A DNA stretch of 40,430 nt from contig NZ_FCOX02000062.1 of assembly GCF_900044055.2 (NCBI RefSeq), positions 1 to 40,430 on the forward strand, read 5' to 3'. Below the pieces are notes generated by a model. It was given only the letters and a program-made list of their open reading frames with translations. It was not told where the DNA came from and searched no databases. Position numbers and translations under genes: made by a program. Of the stretch, positions 31,156-39,840 are shown piece by piece (position 1 is the stretch's first letter; every line of letters starts with the position of its first letter). This DNA is from Caballeronia calidae (GTDB lineage Bacteria > Pseudomonadota > Gammaproteobacteria > Burkholderiales > Burkholderiaceae).

Positions 31156-32070
31156 CTATCGACGCCGTGAACTCGATTGGTTTGGGTATTGGGCGATGGT
31201 CGCGTCAACGAACTTCTTGACGCACGGCGCGACCTCGCGCGTTCGATAGGCCAGCGCCAGCTCAATTTCGTCTCGAAAGTCGGAGACCGCCCGAAAGGCG
31301 ACATCTGCGGGTGCGAAGGATTTCATCGACTGCGGTACGAGTACGACCCCGTAGCCTGCCGTCGTCATGCACAGGGCCGTGACGAAGTCGGCCACGCGAT
31401 ACCGCGGCTCCGCATTGAAGCCACCGCACCGCCCCAAATTGGCCAAATTCTCTGCCAGCCCCTCGCTCTCGCTGAACTGGGGGACGATGAACGCCTCGGT
31501 GCACAGCTCACGTGCCGAGATGGACGAAGATTTCGCGAGCGGATGGTCTTCGGACAGCGCAATCATGAGGTCTTCCCGCATGACAACTGTCGCCGCAACA
31601 CCCTCCGGGTATTGGGAGCGCGAGCGTAGGAGCCCGACGTCGAGCTGACCGTCGCGCAAACTCTCAAGCTGACGCGGGGTTTCCATCGAGTTGATGTGCA
31701 TCTCGACCTGTGGATTCGCTTTTCGGAAGGTCTTGAGTGCAGCCTGGAGTACCCCCGTAGACACTGCGGAGCCAACATACCCCAGCGAGATGTTTCCAAC
31801 TTCGCCCCGGGCCGCGAGCCGGCCCACGGCCTCGGCCCGGTCCAGTTGGCGAAGGGCTAGAGTCGCTTCCACGAGGAGAAGCTCGCCCGCGTCAGTCAGC
31901 GTAACCGCCGCGCGCTTATTGCGGTTGAGCAGTTTGACGCCGAGGTCCGCCTCGAGCTTTTTGAGCTGCTCGCTCAAGACGGACTGCGCCACGCCGAGCC
32001 GGTCCGCTGTGCGCGCGAAGTGCAGGTCCTCTGATAAAGCGACGAACACCCTCAGCTGCCGGCTATCCAT
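31156..32070 (-). CDS. LysR-family transcriptional regulator, divergent to glaH
   Basis: A 304-residue LysR-type regulator. The N-terminus MDSRQLRVFVALSEDLHFARTA and recognition helix RLGVAQSVLSEQLKKLEADLG are typical; the effector domain begins near GEVGNISLGYVGSAVSTG. It is transcribed away from glaH with about 97 bases between the two starts. That gap contains AT-rich stretches (TTTTCCGATTAAAA) where its site and the glaH promoter are expected, though I could not define one clean palindrome. It faces the other LysR gene tail to tail with only six bases between stops. In Escherichia coli and Pseudomonas the glutarate hydroxylase gene is controlled by the GntR protein CsiR/GlaR; here a LysR protein appears to have taken that place (inference). 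Confidence 0.92.
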   Translation of the reverse strand: MDSRQLRVFVALSEDLHFARTADRLGVAQSVLSEQLKKLEADLGVKLLNRNKRAAVTLTDAGELLLVEATLALRQLDRAEAVGRLAARGEVGNISLGYVGSAVSTGVLQAALKTFRKANPQVEMHINSMETPRQLESLRDGQLDVGLLRSRSQYPEGVAATVVMREDLMIALSEDHPLAKSSSISARELCTEAFIVPQFSESEGLAENLANLGRCGGFNAEPRYRVADFVTALCMTTAGYGVVLVPQSMKSFAPADVAFRAVSDFRDEIELALAYRTREVAPCVKKFVDATIAQYPNQSSSRRR

Positions 32071-32167
32071 TTATTCGACTTTTCCGATTAAAAAAAACAG
32101 TTTTGCCAGTTTATCCGAACGTGAGGTTGGCGTGAAATGCCGTCTATACCAACACATGGAGTCGGAG

Positions 32168-33088
32168 ATGAACGCCCCCGTCGAAGCACAAGCAGCCCAT
32201 CAGCTTTTCAGCATCCAGCCGCATGCCCAGCACGGCCGGCTGCGTATGATTGAACTCAGCGAAGACGCGCTCGCTGGATTCTTCGCAAAAGTGAAGAGCG
32301 TCGACGTGCAGAATCTGCAGTACGTCCCCTTCATGCGATACATCCTTGCGCACGAGCTCGACCAAGCGCTCGGTGGCACATTCGGCACGACGATTTGCAA
32401 CATCGCACGGGACCGAGCCAGCGGCGGTTTTACGGTGGGCGTCCAGGGCGTGACGACCGATAGCGACGACTACGTGAAGTTCGGCACTGCCGTCGCGCAT
32501 CTGCTGGGCACGAGCAACCATGACGCAATGTCGGGCACCTACTACGCCCGCTTTCTCGTGAAGGACACCGACTCGAGCGATTCGTACCTGCGTCAGGCCT
32601 ATCGACTCTTCACGCTTCACACGGACGGCACCTACGTCGAAGAAGAAACGCACTGGCTGCTCATGATGAAGTTCGACGAGGTCAATGCCACCGGCGGTGA
32701 GTCACGCCTGATGCACCTGGACGACTGGAGCGAGCGTGACAACTTCGCGAAGGACCCGATGGGGGCGCTTCCCTTTATCTACAAGGCTCCGGGCTCGAAG
32801 AACGTCGCCGCTCCTGTCGAGCGCCCGCTCTTTTTCCATTCCGAGTTCGGTCTTGCGATGTCGTTCATCGACCAGTTTGTCCAGCCGCGAACCATCACTG
32901 AAGCGCAGTTCCTGCACGCGATGTCCTCCTCGATGGAGAAATCATCTGCCACGAAAGAGGTCTCGTTGCCGGCGGGCGAGCTCGTCGTTGCAAACAATTA
33001 CTTCTGGCTTCACGGGCGTGCCCCATTCAAGAAGCACCCTGAGTTGCATCGCGAATTGATGCGCCAACGCGGGACCTTCGCAAAATGA
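32168..33088 (+). CDS. glaH: Glutarate 2-hydroxylase GlaH (CsiD), Fe(II)/2-oxoglutarate-dependent
   Basis: A 306-residue protein matching the CsiD/GlaH family throughout: QNLQYVPFMRYILAHELD, AVAHLLGTSNHDAMSG, YYARFLVKDTDSSDSYLRQ, and LLMMKFDEVNATGGESRLMH. The iron facial triad is visible as His151 and Asp153 (TLHTDGTYVEEE) and His282 (FWLHGRAPF). The 2-oxoglutarate-binding Arg is expected in RELMRQRGTF near the C-terminus. The enzyme converts glutarate plus O2 and 2-oxoglutarate to L-2-hydroxyglutarate and succinate. The ATG at 32168 is preferred to one 12 bases upstream because GGAG lies six bases before it. The stop overlaps the lhgO start (ATGA). It diverges from a LysR gene that is its probable regulator. 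Confidence 0.93.
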   Translation: MNAPVEAQAAHQLFSIQPHAQHGRLRMIELSEDALAGFFAKVKSVDVQNLQYVPFMRYILAHELDQALGGTFGTTICNIARDRASGGFTVGVQGVTTDSDDYVKFGTAVAHLLGTSNHDAMSGTYYARFLVKDTDSSDSYLRQAYRLFTLHTDGTYVEEETHWLLMMKFDEVNATGGESRLMHLDDWSERDNFAKDPMGALPFIYKAPGSKNVAAPVERPLFFHSEFGLAMSFIDQFVQPRTITEAQFLHAMSSSMEKSSATKEVSLPAGELVVANNYFWLHGRAPFKKHPELHRELMRQRGTFAK

Positions 33089-34356
33089 ACGCACGCGTCC
33101 CTGTTCGCATCCCTCTTCGCGGCGCTGACGCAGATGTCATCATCATTGGTGGTGGAATAGTCGGCGTCTCCACCGCAATGCAACTGACCGAGCGCTTCCC
33201 TTGGATGAAGGTTGTCCTGCTCGAAAAGGAAGGCTCTCTTGCGGTGCATCAATCCGGCCACAACAGCGGCGTCATTCATGCCGGCGTGTACTACGCGCCT
33301 GGCAGCCTGAAGGCCGACTTCTGTCGGCGCGGCGCTGCCGCGACCTACGAGTTCTCGCGTCGACACGGCATTCGCTTCGAGCAATGCGGGAAGCTCATCG
33401 TTGCGACCAACGAACTCGAAGTGAAGCGCCTCAAGGACCTCTTCGAACGGTGCAAGCAGAATCAACTTCAACCGGAATGGTTGAACCAAGGCGACTTGAC
33501 GACCGCGGAGCCTCGAATTGTCGGCGAGGCCGCGATTCGGGTTGCGTCCAGCGGCATCGCAGACTACCCGTCTGTCACGCGTGCGATGGCGGACGTCGCG
33601 CAGGACAACGGTGCGTCCATCTTGCTCGGTCAGCGCGTGGTCGGAATGCGCGAGGACAACGACGGCGTGACTGTGACCACGGAAAGCGGAACCTTCCGGG
33701 CAAAGCACGCGATTGTCTGTGCCGGTCTGATGGCAGACCGGCTTGCCCGCATGTGCAAGCTCGAATCCGACTTCCGCATTGTGCCCTTCCGGGGTGAGTA
33801 CTATCGCCTGCCCGAATCCAAAAACGACATCGTCAAGCACCTCATCTACCCGGTGCCGGACCCCTCGCTGCCATTCCTCGGTGTCCATCTAACGAGGATG
33901 ATTGGTGGCTACGTGACAGTCGGCCCGAATGCTGTGCTCGCCATGGCGCGCGAGGGTTACAGGTGGCGCGACGTCAATATCACTGATTTAGCGGGTATGG
34001 CGTCGTTCGGTGGATTCTGGAAGATGCTCAAGACCTATGGTCCGTCTGGCATCTCAGAAGTGCGCAACTCGCTCTGGAAGAAAGGCTATCTCGAGCTTTG
34101 CCAGAAATATTGTCTCGAGTTGCAACTCTCCGACCTCCAACCTTACCCCGCTGGCGTTCGTGCGCAAGCGGTGTCGGCCGACGGCTCGCTCATCCACGAT
34201 TTTCTCATCCAGCCTTCGAAACGCAGTCTGCATGTCTGCAACGCCCCGTCACCCGCAGCGACCTCGGCTATCCCGATTGGTGAGCATCTCGTTAGCGCCT
34301 TCGCCAAGGAATTCAACCTGGTGCCTGCCGCCGCCGCATCCGTAGCTGCCTTGTGA
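33085..34356 (+). CDS. lhgO: L-2-hydroxyglutarate dehydrogenase/oxidase LhgO
   Basis: A 423-residue FAD enzyme of the DAO superfamily. The FAD motif IIIGGGIVGVSTAMQL is near residue 20, followed by the LhgO-specific segment HQSGHNSGVIHAGVYYAPGS and later FRGEYYRLPESK and YPVPDPSLPFLGVHLTRM, all strongly conserved in LhgO/YgaF. It oxidises the L-2-hydroxyglutarate made by GlaH to 2-oxoglutarate and passes electrons to the membrane quinone pool. The 4-base overlap with glaH (ATGA) couples the two reactions. Compared with many homologues of about 400 residues it has a short N-terminal extension (MNARVPVRIPLRGAD) and an Ala-rich tail. Confidence 0.94.
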   Translation: MNARVPVRIPLRGADADVIIIGGGIVGVSTAMQLTERFPWMKVVLLEKEGSLAVHQSGHNSGVIHAGVYYAPGSLKADFCRRGAAATYEFSRRHGIRFEQCGKLIVATNELEVKRLKDLFERCKQNQLQPEWLNQGDLTTAEPRIVGEAAIRVASSGIADYPSVTRAMADVAQDNGASILLGQRVVGMREDNDGVTVTTESGTFRAKHAIVCAGLMADRLARMCKLESDFRIVPFRGEYYRLPESKNDIVKHLIYPVPDPSLPFLGVHLTRMIGGYVTVGPNAVLAMAREGYRWRDVNITDLAGMASFGGFWKMLKTYGPSGISEVRNSLWKKGYLELCQKYCLELQLSDLQPYPAGVRAQAVSADGSLIHDFLIQPSKRSLHVCNAPSPAATSAIPIGEHLVSAFAKEFNLVPAAAASVAAL

Positions 34357-34394
34357 TAACGGTCACAGCATTGCCTAGAACAAGGAATTTTTGC

Positions 34395-35600
34395 ATGAAA
34401 GACGTGTACATCTGCGATGCCATTCGCACGCCCATCGGACGGTATGGTGGAGCTTTGTCATCGGTACGCACTGATGACCTGGGCGCAGTTCCGATTCGAG
34501 CGCTTATTAGACGCAACCCTGCTGTTGACTGGGGCCAAGTCGACGAAGTCATCTATGGCTGCGCCAATCAAGCGGGTGAAGACAACCGTAACGTTGCCCG
34601 CATGAGCGCGCTACTTGCAGGCTTACCCGACTCGGTGCCCGGTGCCACCATCAACCGGTTGTGCGGCTCGGGCATGGATGCGGTAGGCACCGCCGCCCGG
34701 GGCATTCGATGCGGCGAGACGCAACTGGCCATCGCCGGGGGTGTGGAGAGCATGAGTCGCGCGCCGTTTGTCATTCCAAAGACTGCAACGCCATTTTCAC
34801 GCGACGCGCAAATCTACGACACGACCATCGGGTGGCGCTTCATCAACAGCGTGATGCGAAATCAGTACGGTGTTGACTCGATGCCCGAGACGGCTGAGAA
34901 CGTCGCAGTACAATTCCATGTGAGCCGCGAAGACCAAGACCGCTTTGCTCTCCGCAGTCAGCAGAAGGCCCTGAGTGCACAGGCAAATGGCATCTTCGAG
35001 AACGAAATCGAACCGGTCTCTATCGCGCAGAAGAAAGGCGAGCCGACGGTCGTAAGTCAAGACGAGCATCCTCGCGACACGAACATCGAGTCTCTCAGCC
35101 GGTTGAAGGGCGTCAAGCCGCAAGGTACAGTCACTGCGGGCAATGCATCCGGCGTGAATGACGGTGCCGCAGCACTTCTGTTGGCAAGCCCGGAAGCAGC
35201 ATCCCGTTACGGCCTCAAGCCGAAGGCGCGAATTCTCGGCATGGCAACGGCGGGAGTCGCGCCACGTATCATGGGTATCGGCCCGGCGCCCGCTACCCAG
35301 AAATTGCTGGCGCAACTTGGCATGCAGATGTCGGACTTCGACATCATCGAGCTCAACGAGGCATTTGCGTCCCAAGGCATTGCGACGTTGCGCCTGCTCG
35401 GCCTTAAACCCGATGACGAGCGAGTCAATCCGAACGGTGGCGCGATCGCGCTTGGTCACCCGCTCGGCATGAGCGGAGCGCGCTTAATTACGACGGCAAC
35501 GTATCAGCTCGAACGGACTGGTGGCCGCTTCGCACTTTGCACCATGTGCATCGGCGTGGGCCAAGGTATCGCGATCGCAATCGAAGGAGTTGCCCAGTAA
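34395..35600 (+). CDS. pcaF: Beta-ketoadipyl-CoA thiolase (PcaF/PaaJ-like acetyl-CoA acyltransferase)
   Basis: A 401-residue thiolase. The PcaF/PaaJ signature is strong: YICDAIRTPIGRYGGALSSV, DEVIYGCANQAGEDNRNVAR, and YDTTIGWRFINSVM. The catalytic residues are present: Cys90 (NRLCGSGMDAVG), His in NPNGGAIALGHPLG, and the second Cys in CTMCIGVGQG. It splits 3-oxoadipyl-CoA or a similar 3-oxoacyl-CoA into succinyl-CoA or shorter acyl-CoA plus acetyl-CoA. The ATG at 34395 has AAGGAA eight bases ahead; a GTG at 34353 overlapping the lhgO stop would give 14 extra unconserved residues. With the CoA-transferase and acyl-CoA dehydrogenase across the LysR genes it would complete a CoA route for a C5-C6 dicarboxylate, but the hydroxyacyl-CoA dehydrogenase here is broken. 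Confidence 0.92.
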   Translation: MKDVYICDAIRTPIGRYGGALSSVRTDDLGAVPIRALIRRNPAVDWGQVDEVIYGCANQAGEDNRNVARMSALLAGLPDSVPGATINRLCGSGMDAVGTAARGIRCGETQLAIAGGVESMSRAPFVIPKTATPFSRDAQIYDTTIGWRFINSVMRNQYGVDSMPETAENVAVQFHVSREDQDRFALRSQQKALSAQANGIFENEIEPVSIAQKKGEPTVVSQDEHPRDTNIESLSRLKGVKPQGTVTAGNASGVNDGAAALLLASPEAASRYGLKPKARILGMATAGVAPRIMGIGPAPATQKLLAQLGMQMSDFDIIELNEAFASQGIATLRLLGLKPDDERVNPNGGAIALGHPLGMSGARLITTATYQLERTGGRFALCTMCIGVGQGIAIAIEGVAQ

Positions 35601-35607
35601 CCTCGAA

Positions 35608-35635
35608 CCGCGCTTCCATCCGCCTGGAAGCGCGG
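35608..35635 (+). terminator. Hairpin after the thiolase gene
   Basis: CCGCGCTTCCA (35608-35618) and TGGAAGCGCGG (35625-35635) pair perfectly over 11 bases with a 6-base loop, starting eight bases after the stop codon. No T-run follows, but position and strength suit a transcript end. Confidence 0.65.
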
Positions 35636-36073
35636 GTAGGCCCCTCACAGTTACCCAGCTTAGACAGGGACGGCGGTCCATGGCCACGGTGACTTGTCAC
35701 TTCAGCGTTGACAACGGATTCATGGTGCTGCGGAGCGAGATTTCCGTGCCTCGAGCGACCGCTTATAAATAAAGAGACGCCGCTGGGGTGTCTTCGGTTA
35801 GCGATACCGAATGTCCTTTTATGGCCGATCCCGGAAATTTGTCACCGGCAGCCGCTGGCATCGTAGCGGTGTGTCGCCTGTGCCGTGCTGCGGTCCTGAA
35901 GGAAGCGCAACGTCACGCATTAGGTTAGGCCCCTGAGTTAGGCGATGCACGAGCAGCTGCCGCGACAATCCGCGCCTGATCGTGAGCTAACAGAGGACAA
36001 GTGTTGCGGCGACATCACGTGGCAACCGCGCCAGTTTGCGAGGCCGCCCCGGCTTACGGCCTTGCCGCTCATA
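35636..36073. other. Intergenic stretch between the thiolase and permease genes
   Basis: Nothing recognisable. Short frames occur on the plus strand (for example 35945-36205), but the last one runs into the antisense of the permease gene and none has a ribosome binding site. The region lies between two converging transcripts. Confidence 0.45.
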
Positions 36074-37516
36074 TTAGCGAGTACGCGCTCGGCGCTGGTG
36101 GCGATAGCCAATTACTGCGAGCACCGCACAGCATGCAAGCGTTGCGATGACCTCCTCCCGATGGTCTTCGCTACGTATCATTACCACGAATGCGCCGACG
36201 ATTAGCGCTACGACCAGAAGACCGAGCCAGGGGTGTAGCCACATCTTCACTTTGAGCTTCGAACTTCTGATCAATCGAGTGCGAAGCCTCAACTGACTGA
36301 TCGCGATTGCAAGATAGACGACCAACGCGATCGCGCCAGTCGAGGACAGCAGCGTATCAAACACATACTTGGGAGCGAGATAGTTCGCTGCAACAACGAC
36401 AAAGGCTATAAGCGTCGACCCGATTACTGCGGCGACAGGAACACCCGCAGCGTTGGTATTGGTCACCAGCGCGGGAGCCTGACCTCTTGATCCGAGCGAG
36501 AACAACATGCGCGAAGCGGTGTACAAGGCCGAATTCAAGCAGCTTCCGACTGCTACAAGCACAAGAATATCCACAAGGAGCTTCGAATACGGTACGTGAA
36601 GCATTTGAAGCGTAGCCTGGTACGAACCAATCTTCGTCAGCTGCGGATCATTCCAAGGAACGAGACAGATGATGATGAAAACTGAGCCGATATAAAACAG
36701 CGAGATCCTCCAGACCACAGACGTGATAGCACGAGAAATTTCCCGGGCGGGATTGGCAGACTCGGCAGCAGCAATCGTCACAACCTCCGTTCCGAGATAG
36801 GTGAACATCGTGGTAAGCAGCGCACCTACGATCGGGGTCCACCCGCGCGGCATGAAGCCGCCATGGCTTGTGAGATTGGAGAGAGGTTGGACATGGACGC
36901 CGGGGATAGCGCCGCACAGAGCCAATACACCGCAGCCGATAAACAGAATGATGCCGGTCACCTTAATGATGGAGAACCAGAATTCGAGCTCGCCGTAGTG
37001 TTTCACGCTGGCGAGATTGGTGCCAGTCAGCAGCAAGGTGACGAAAAGCGAGAATTCCCACATCGGAACCTGAGGAAACCATCCCGTCAGGATATTCGCC
37101 GCCGCGGTCGCTTCAAGGGGAATCACCAGCACCCAAAACCACCAGTACAGCCAACCGATCGTGAAACCCGCCCACGGTCCAATTGCCTTGTCAGCGTACG
37201 TCGAAAACGATCCAGAATCGGGCATCGCGCAGGCCATTTCGCCTAGCATTCGCATGACCAGTACGACGAGAACGCTTGCGAAGAGATAGGCGAAAATCGC
37301 CGCGGGTCCCGCTTCAGAGATCGCGTGACCTGAACCGACGAAAAGACCCGCCCCGATGCTGCCACCGATCGATAGCATCACGACATGACGTTGCTTCAGT
37401 CCACGCCCCAGAGCGTGGCGTTCGTTGTCGAGCGATGCTTCCGCCAACTGGTCGGACGCAAACGTATCAAACTTCACGACGGACTCGGGTCGTGTACTTC
37501 GAGCGGACTGTGCCAT
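36074..37516 (-). CDS. Amino acid permease, APC superfamily (GabP-like)
   Basis: A 480-residue inner-membrane permease with about twelve helices. The N-terminal motif LGRGLKQRHVVMLSIGGSIGAGLFVGSG is the amino-acid-transporter signature of the AAT family, followed by GPAAIFAYLFASVLVVLVMRMLGEMACAMPDSGSFSTYA. The sequence resembles GabP (4-aminobutyrate permease) more than aromatic or lysine permeases: TIGWLYWWFWVLVIPLEATA and EFWFSIIKVTGIILFI are GabP-like. AGGAAGAG precedes the ATG. It diverges from the flavin amine oxidase gene at 38053. Uptake of GABA, 5-aminovalerate or a similar omega-amino acid would link it to the glutarate genes, as gabP is linked to csiD-lhgO in E. coli. The substrate is inferred. 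Confidence 0.9.
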   Translation of the reverse strand: MAQSARSTRPESVVKFDTFASDQLAEASLDNERHALGRGLKQRHVVMLSIGGSIGAGLFVGSGHAISEAGPAAIFAYLFASVLVVLVMRMLGEMACAMPDSGSFSTYADKAIGPWAGFTIGWLYWWFWVLVIPLEATAAANILTGWFPQVPMWEFSLFVTLLLTGTNLASVKHYGELEFWFSIIKVTGIILFIGCGVLALCGAIPGVHVQPLSNLTSHGGFMPRGWTPIVGALLTTMFTYLGTEVVTIAAAESANPAREISRAITSVVWRISLFYIGSVFIIICLVPWNDPQLTKIGSYQATLQMLHVPYSKLLVDILVLVAVGSCLNSALYTASRMLFSLGSRGQAPALVTNTNAAGVPVAAVIGSTLIAFVVVAANYLAPKYVFDTLLSSTGAIALVVYLAIAISQLRLRTRLIRSSKLKVKMWLHPWLGLLVVALIVGAFVVMIRSEDHREEVIATLACCAVLAVIGYRHQRRARTR

Positions 37517-38052
37517 TGTCTCTTCCTTTGCCTCATGTGTTTTAAATACACCGGAGGCGCGCTGATGGCTGCCGCTTCCGGGACTTGCAAGATGCGCTCA
37601 CGAGCAGAACGATCGCTCGCTAAAGTCGATAACGCCGAGCGACGGCGATCGCCATCTAGTAGCGAGACGAGCGCGCAGGCTGGGCCGACCTTTCTCGAGC
37701 CTCGTCGCGATTGCTTGTCGTCGGGATGTGCATCTGCAGTGGTCGTAGGCTATGCGCCGCTACTTGGGCGCACAAGCGAAATAACCTCATGGGCCCCTCG
37801 TTTGTGGAATAGCCATCGTCGGTCCACGCCCGACGAATCTCCGTCGAGGTTGCCGATATGCGACGAAAGCGGAGCGACATCCTTGGCCAAGAAGGCCACG
37901 CGATCGAAAAGACAAGTTTTTTGCGGGTCACCCCGTGAATGCGGCCCTCCGGTCCACCCTATTCCAAAATCGAATAGATCCCGCGTTTATTTCGTTTGTG
38001 CTACCGACAGATCTCATGCACCTTAGCGTCACGGCACATTTCGGAGGCTACC
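37517..38052. other. Divergent intergenic region, permease and amine oxidase
   Basis: About 540 bases without a supported gene. It should hold the promoters of both divergent genes. A 91-codon minus-strand frame (37656-37931) has no recognisable motif and is very rich in Arg and Ser, as expected of antisense of GC-rich DNA. No clear operator was defined. Confidence 0.45.
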
Positions 38053-39372
38053 GTGCAAAAGATTCAGAAGTTTCCCCAAGTCGATGGGGATCTGGGTTGG
38101 CTGGAATCCACACCTGATTTCACTGCTCCTCTCGGCCAACGGGTCAAGGGCGCGCAAGAATTCGATGTCGCAGTGATCGGTGCCGGCTTTACCGGCCTCT
38201 CCTTTGCACTGCGCTTCGCGGAACTCGAACCGTCGGCACGTATCGCCGTCGTTGACGCGCTGCGTGTTGGCGAAGGCACGTCGGGCCGTAACGCCGGATT
38301 TCTGATTGATCTTCCGCATAACCTCGACGGTGGCAAGACTGACGTGAGCTACGCGCGTTCCCTTTACAAGCTGAACGTGTTCGCGATCGAGCGACTGCGA
38401 GCGTTCAAGGATCGGTTCGCGATTCCGCTCTGGGACGATGCGGGCAAATACATGTCTGCGCATGAAGAGAGCAACGAACCGGGACTCGCGAGCTTCAGTA
38501 ACATGCTCAGTGAAGCAGGCTTCGAATATGAGACCTTGTCCGGTCGTGACCTCGAAAAGCGACTTGGGACGAGCTATTACCGGTCGGCTGTCTACACGCC
38601 CGGCAATGTGCTCGTCAACCCTGCCGCGCTTGTGCGCGGCCTCACGAAGGCTTTGCCGAAGAACGTAACGTTGTTCGAGAATAGTCCCGTCCTGGGCGTC
38701 GAATACGGAACGCGCCATCAGCTGCGTTTCCTCGGTGGCACCATCTCCGCGCCGACCGTGGCGCAGGCCACCAACTCGTTCTCGGAAGAGTTTGGAAAAG
38801 TGTCACGTCGACTTGCCCCTGTCTTCACCTACGCGAGCTTGACGCCTCGGTTGACGGACGAGCAGATCAAGAGGCACTTCAATGGCGTGCAATCGTGGGG
38901 AACCACATCTGCTCACCCGGCAGGCAGCACCGTACGCTTCACAGTCGACAGACGAATCTTCGTACGCAATACGCTCGACTTCCTGCCTGAGCTGATGAGC
39001 ACGCGTACCGATCTGGATACCGCGTGGATTCAGCACCGCAAGTCGTTCGAAGCCCGCTTCCCCTTCCTGAAAGAGATGGCGTTCGAATACACATGGGGCG
39101 GCATGCTCGCGATGACGATGAATCATGAGCCCGTGTTCGCGGATGCCGGGGGCGGGGTGTATGTGATGGGCGGATGCAACGGCGTGGGCGTCGTCAAGGG
39201 GACGTATCTCGGATACTACATGGCGGACCACATCAAGAATCTCCAAAGCGACAACCTGACTTTCATCCAGCGGCACTCCAGCCCTTCCTGGGTGCCCCCC
39301 GACCCGCTCCGTACTGTCGGGGCTCGCATGCGCCTCACACGAGAGTCGGCGGCTGCCGGCGGGGACATCTAG
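38053..39372 (+). CDS. FAD-dependent amine oxidoreductase, DAO family (PuuB-like)
   Basis: A 439-residue flavoenzyme. The FAD motif is VAVIGAGFTGLSFALRFAEL near residue 40, preceded by an N-terminal segment of the sort found in PuuB/OrdL-type gamma-glutamylputrescine oxidases. The segment VGEGTSGRNAGFLIDLPHNL matches their GxxxSGRNGG pattern. The C-terminal FAD-contacting part is VYVMGGCNGVGVVKGTYLG. The start is GTG at 38053 with GGAGG five bases ahead; in-frame codons upstream lack support. The family oxidises amines or amino acids to imines or aldehydes with H2O2. Here GabP-like uptake on one side and a RidA deaminase downstream make an amine or omega-amino acid substrate likely. Confidence 0.88.
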   Translation: MQKIQKFPQVDGDLGWLESTPDFTAPLGQRVKGAQEFDVAVIGAGFTGLSFALRFAELEPSARIAVVDALRVGEGTSGRNAGFLIDLPHNLDGGKTDVSYARSLYKLNVFAIERLRAFKDRFAIPLWDDAGKYMSAHEESNEPGLASFSNMLSEAGFEYETLSGRDLEKRLGTSYYRSAVYTPGNVLVNPAALVRGLTKALPKNVTLFENSPVLGVEYGTRHQLRFLGGTISAPTVAQATNSFSEEFGKVSRRLAPVFTYASLTPRLTDEQIKRHFNGVQSWGTTSAHPAGSTVRFTVDRRIFVRNTLDFLPELMSTRTDLDTAWIQHRKSFEARFPFLKEMAFEYTWGGMLAMTMNHEPVFADAGGGVYVMGGCNGVGVVKGTYLGYYMADHIKNLQSDNLTFIQRHSSPSWVPPDPLRTVGARMRLTRESAAAGGDI

Positions 39373-39451
39373 GCAATTGGCATTGACGCGCGCGGCGGGG
39401 TCCATATTGGCAGGAGCACTACTGCCGCCGACGCGGCGCGCGATGCCCGCA

Positions 39452-39481
39452 CTTTCGCTTTCACTTTTTCTTTTACTTTCA
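39452..39481 (+). repeat. Five tandem CTTTNN hexamers before the ridA-like gene
   Basis: CTTTCG CTTTCA CTTTTT CTTTTA CTTTCA runs without break up to two bases before the ATG at 39484, giving a pure pyrimidine-rich tract where a purine-rich ribosome binding site is expected. An AGGAG sits further up at 39412-39416 with no start codon at normal distance. The tract could alter translation, or vary in copy number by slippage. Confidence 0.65.
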
Positions 39482-39483
39482 CG

Positions 39484-39840
39484 ATGGGCAGCATGATTAG
39501 ACGCATTCAACAAGACGCGAGAATGGCGCAGCTGGTCGAGTACAACGGTTGCTTCGAAACGGCCGGGCAGGTCGCGGCAGACCCCTCGTGCGGCATCGTC
39601 GAACAAACCCGACAAGTACTCGGGTCGATCGACGAACTACTATCCGAGATCGGTCGCACCAAAAGCGATCTCACGCGTGTTCAAGTCTGGCTTGCCGATA
39701 TTCAATATTTTGACGAATTGAATGTTGAATATGAACGCTGGCTTGAAGGATTCGAAAAGCCAGTACGGGCCTGTGTCGAAAGCAGGCTTGCTGGCCCGGA
39801 TTATCTAATCGAAGTACAGGTGTTTGGTCAGGCTCGCTGA
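39484..39840 (+). CDS. RidA/YjgF-family enamine/imine deaminase
   Basis: A 118-residue RidA-type protein. Conserved features are RMAQLVEYNGCFETAGQVA at the start, EQTRQVLGSIDELLSEIGRTKSDLTRVQVWLADI in the middle, and KPVRACVESRLAGPDYLIEVQV at the end. The Arg in VRAC corresponds to the catalytic Arg of active RidA proteins. The family forms trimers that hydrolyse reactive enamines and imines to keto acids and ammonia. Following a flavin amine oxidase, it probably clears the imine product. The first ATG (39484) or a second one three codons later (39493) may be used; no ribosome binding site is seen because a pyrimidine-rich hexamer repeat precedes it. Confidence 0.88.
   Translation: MGSMIRRIQQDARMAQLVEYNGCFETAGQVAADPSCGIVEQTRQVLGSIDELLSEIGRTKSDLTRVQVWLADIQYFDELNVEYERWLEGFEKPVRACVESRLAGPDYLIEVQVFGQAR

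Noticed and set aside
37656..37931. A 91-codon minus-strand frame in the permease/oxidase intergenic region
   Set aside because: Arg/Ser-rich composition typical of non-coding GC-rich DNA, no motif and no ribosome binding site.
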